Source of the DNA: Kiloniellales bacterium
GTDB taxonomy: Bacteria > Pseudomonadota > Alphaproteobacteria > Kiloniellales > JAKSDN01
Reading direction: 5' to 3'
Assembly: GCA_022360075.1 (NCBI GenBank)
Contig: JAKSDN010001302.1
Location: 1-6,646, forward strand
DNA: 6,646 bases
Shown: positions 5,586-6,646 of the stretch, one piece after another
Position numbering within the stretch: the stretch's first letter is position 1
Layout: each line of letters begins with the position of its first letter
Made by a program: the position numbers and the translations under genes
The notes under the pieces: generated by a model
The model's input: only the letters and a program-made list of their open reading frames with translations
Told to the model about the DNA's origin: nothing
Database searches by the model: none

Positions 5586-6646
5586 TCAGGCTCGCATGCG
5601 CGCGTTGCCGGGATCGTAGATCGGCTCCGTGACCACGGTTGCCGGGTAGCGCTCGCCGAGGATGCCGATCTCCAGCGCCGTGCCAGTTGCCGATTGCGCC
5701 GCAGCGACGAAACCGAGGGCGATGTTGCGCTCGACCCGGTGGCCGTAGCCGCCGGAGGTCACGGTCCCGACCAGCTCGCCGTTGCTGTAGATCGGGTCGC
5801 CGGCGTGCGACGGGGCGATGTCGCAGTCGACCAGCATCGGCACGAAGCGCGACCGCAAGCCCTGCTGCTTCTGGATCAACAGGGCCTCACGCCCGACGAA
5901 GCTCTCCTTGTCGAGCTGCACGAAGCGCTCGAGCGATGACTCCAAGACGGAGTAGTCGGTCACGAGATCGGCCTTCCAATGCCGATAGCATTTCTCCAGG
6001 CGCATCGATTCCGTCGCGTAGAGGCCGAAATGGCGCAGGCCGAATTCGGCGCCGGCTTCGACCAGGCGCTCGTAAACCAGATAGAGCTGCTCGTTGGGCA
6101 CGTGCAGCTCCCAGGCCAGCTCGCCCGAGAAACTGACCCGCATGGCCAGAACGCGCGCGTGAGCGATGAAGACCTCCTGCGCGGTAAGCCAGGGAAAGCT
6201 CGCATTCGACCAGTCGCTGTGCGGCGAGACCTGCGCCAGCAGGGCGCGCGCCTCGGGTCCAGCCAACACCAAGATCGTGTGCGAGGCCGTCAGGTTCCGC
6301 AGGGCGACGCCGCTTTCCGGCAGGCGCTCGCTCAGCCACTGCCAGTCGTGGAACTCCGCCGCGGCCGCCGCACCGTACCAGAATCGCTGGTCGCCGAGCC
6401 GCGCGAGCGTCGCCTCGCCCAGCACATGGCCCTGGTCGGTCAGGAAATAGGCCAAGCCGACGCGCCCGACCGTTGCGGGAACCCGACCGCAGACAAGGCT
6501 GTCCAGCCAGTCCGCCGCCTGCGGCCCGGCGATCTCGAAGCGGGTGAAGCCCGAGACCTCCATCAAGCCGACCCGCTCCTGCACGGCCTTGACCTCCAGC
6601 GCCACCACCTCCTCCGTGGGCGTGAAGCGGAAGCTGTGGCGGTCGA
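5586..6646 (-). CDS. GcvT-like folate-binding half of a dimethylglycine/sarcosine dehydrogenase-type protein (5' end off right edge)
   Basis: The C-terminal 352 residues are visible; the frame is open to the right edge, so the GTG at 6608 is internal, not the start. FRFTPTEEVVALEVKAVQER, then VGLMEVSGFTRFEIAGP, is how the folate-binding domain begins in the dimethylglycine/sarcosine dehydrogenase family. Later come SGELAWELHVP, RLEKCYRHWKADL (216-228 from the edge), GREALL (251-256) and the C-terminal barrel DPIYSNGELVGTVTSGGYGH. In this family an N-terminal FAD (DAO-type) domain oxidises an N-methyl amine and this half transfers the one-carbon unit to tetrahydrofolate. The FAD domain would lie off the right edge. 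A stand-alone aminomethyltransferase (GcvT) is less likely, because RLEK-YRHW is typical of the fused dehydrogenases. The stop is TGA at 5588-5586; no good terminator follows. It may serve glycine-betaine, choline or related N-methyl amine breakdown. No link to the left-hand operon is seen. Confidence 0.85.
   Translation of the reverse strand, partial: DRHSFRFTPTEEVVALEVKAVQERVGLMEVSGFTRFEIAGPQAADWLDSLVCGRVPATVGRVGLAYFLTDQGHVLGEATLARLGDQRFWYGAAAAAEFHDWQWLSERLPESGVALRNLTASHTILVLAGPEARALLAQVSPHSDWSNASFPWLTAQEVFIAHARVLAMRVSFSGELAWELHVPNEQLYLVYERLVEAGAEFGLRHFGLYATESMRLEKCYRHWKADLVTDYSVLESSLERFVQLDKESFVGREALLIQKQQGLRSRFVPMLVDCDIAPSHAGDPIYSNGELVGTVTSGGYGHRVERNIALGFVAAAQSATGTALEIGILGERYPATVVTEPIYDPGNARMRA

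Overview
The window is GC-rich (about two thirds G+C in the genes I sampled by hand) and looks like an accessory, metabolic part of an alphaproteobacterial chromosome. That placement is an inference from composition, the gene families and the style of the proteins; there is no rRNA or other marker to confirm it. No CRISPR array, tRNA, rRNA, insertion sequence or phage gene is visible.

Left part (1-2961), all on the minus strand: a LysR-type regulator, then a thiamine-diphosphate enzyme of the acetolactate-synthase superfamily, then (9 bases later and running off the left edge) a succinate dehydrogenase/fumarate reductase-type iron-sulfur subunit. The last two are almost certainly cotranscribed. 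The 131-base gap between regulator and enzyme holds a perfect 5-bp-arm inverted repeat that fits the LysR-family T-N11-A pattern, and a 35-codon open frame with a good ribosome binding site whose TGA overlaps the enzyme's ATG (TGATG). No acetolactate synthase small subunit is seen, so a catabolic role is more likely than branched-chain amino acid synthesis; the substrate is unknown.

Middle (2962-4497): a divergent plus-strand gene for an endonuclease III-like DNA glycosylase/AP lyase with its iron-sulfur cluster motif and its own likely promoter, convergent with a minus-strand NarL/FixJ-type response regulator with an unusual receiver pocket. No histidine kinase is in view. Upstream of the regulator are two weak same-frame open frames separated by one TAG, the second overlapping the regulator start by GTGA.

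Right part (4935-6646): about 650 bases without a convincing gene. It begins as an AT-rich island (about 40% G+C over 4921-5280) with an A/T palindrome and ends as a GC-richer stretch holding five perfect short hairpins in 141 bases. After it comes the 3' part of a minus-strand gene for the GcvT-like, folate-binding half of a dimethylglycine/sarcosine dehydrogenase-type protein, which runs off the right edge.

The most notable unexplained items are the leader ORF and operator-like repeat in front of the ThDP enzyme, the pairing of that enzyme with a complex-II-type iron-sulfur subunit, and the AT-rich, hairpin-dense intergenic region. I did not find evidence strong enough to claim a new defence or mobile system.
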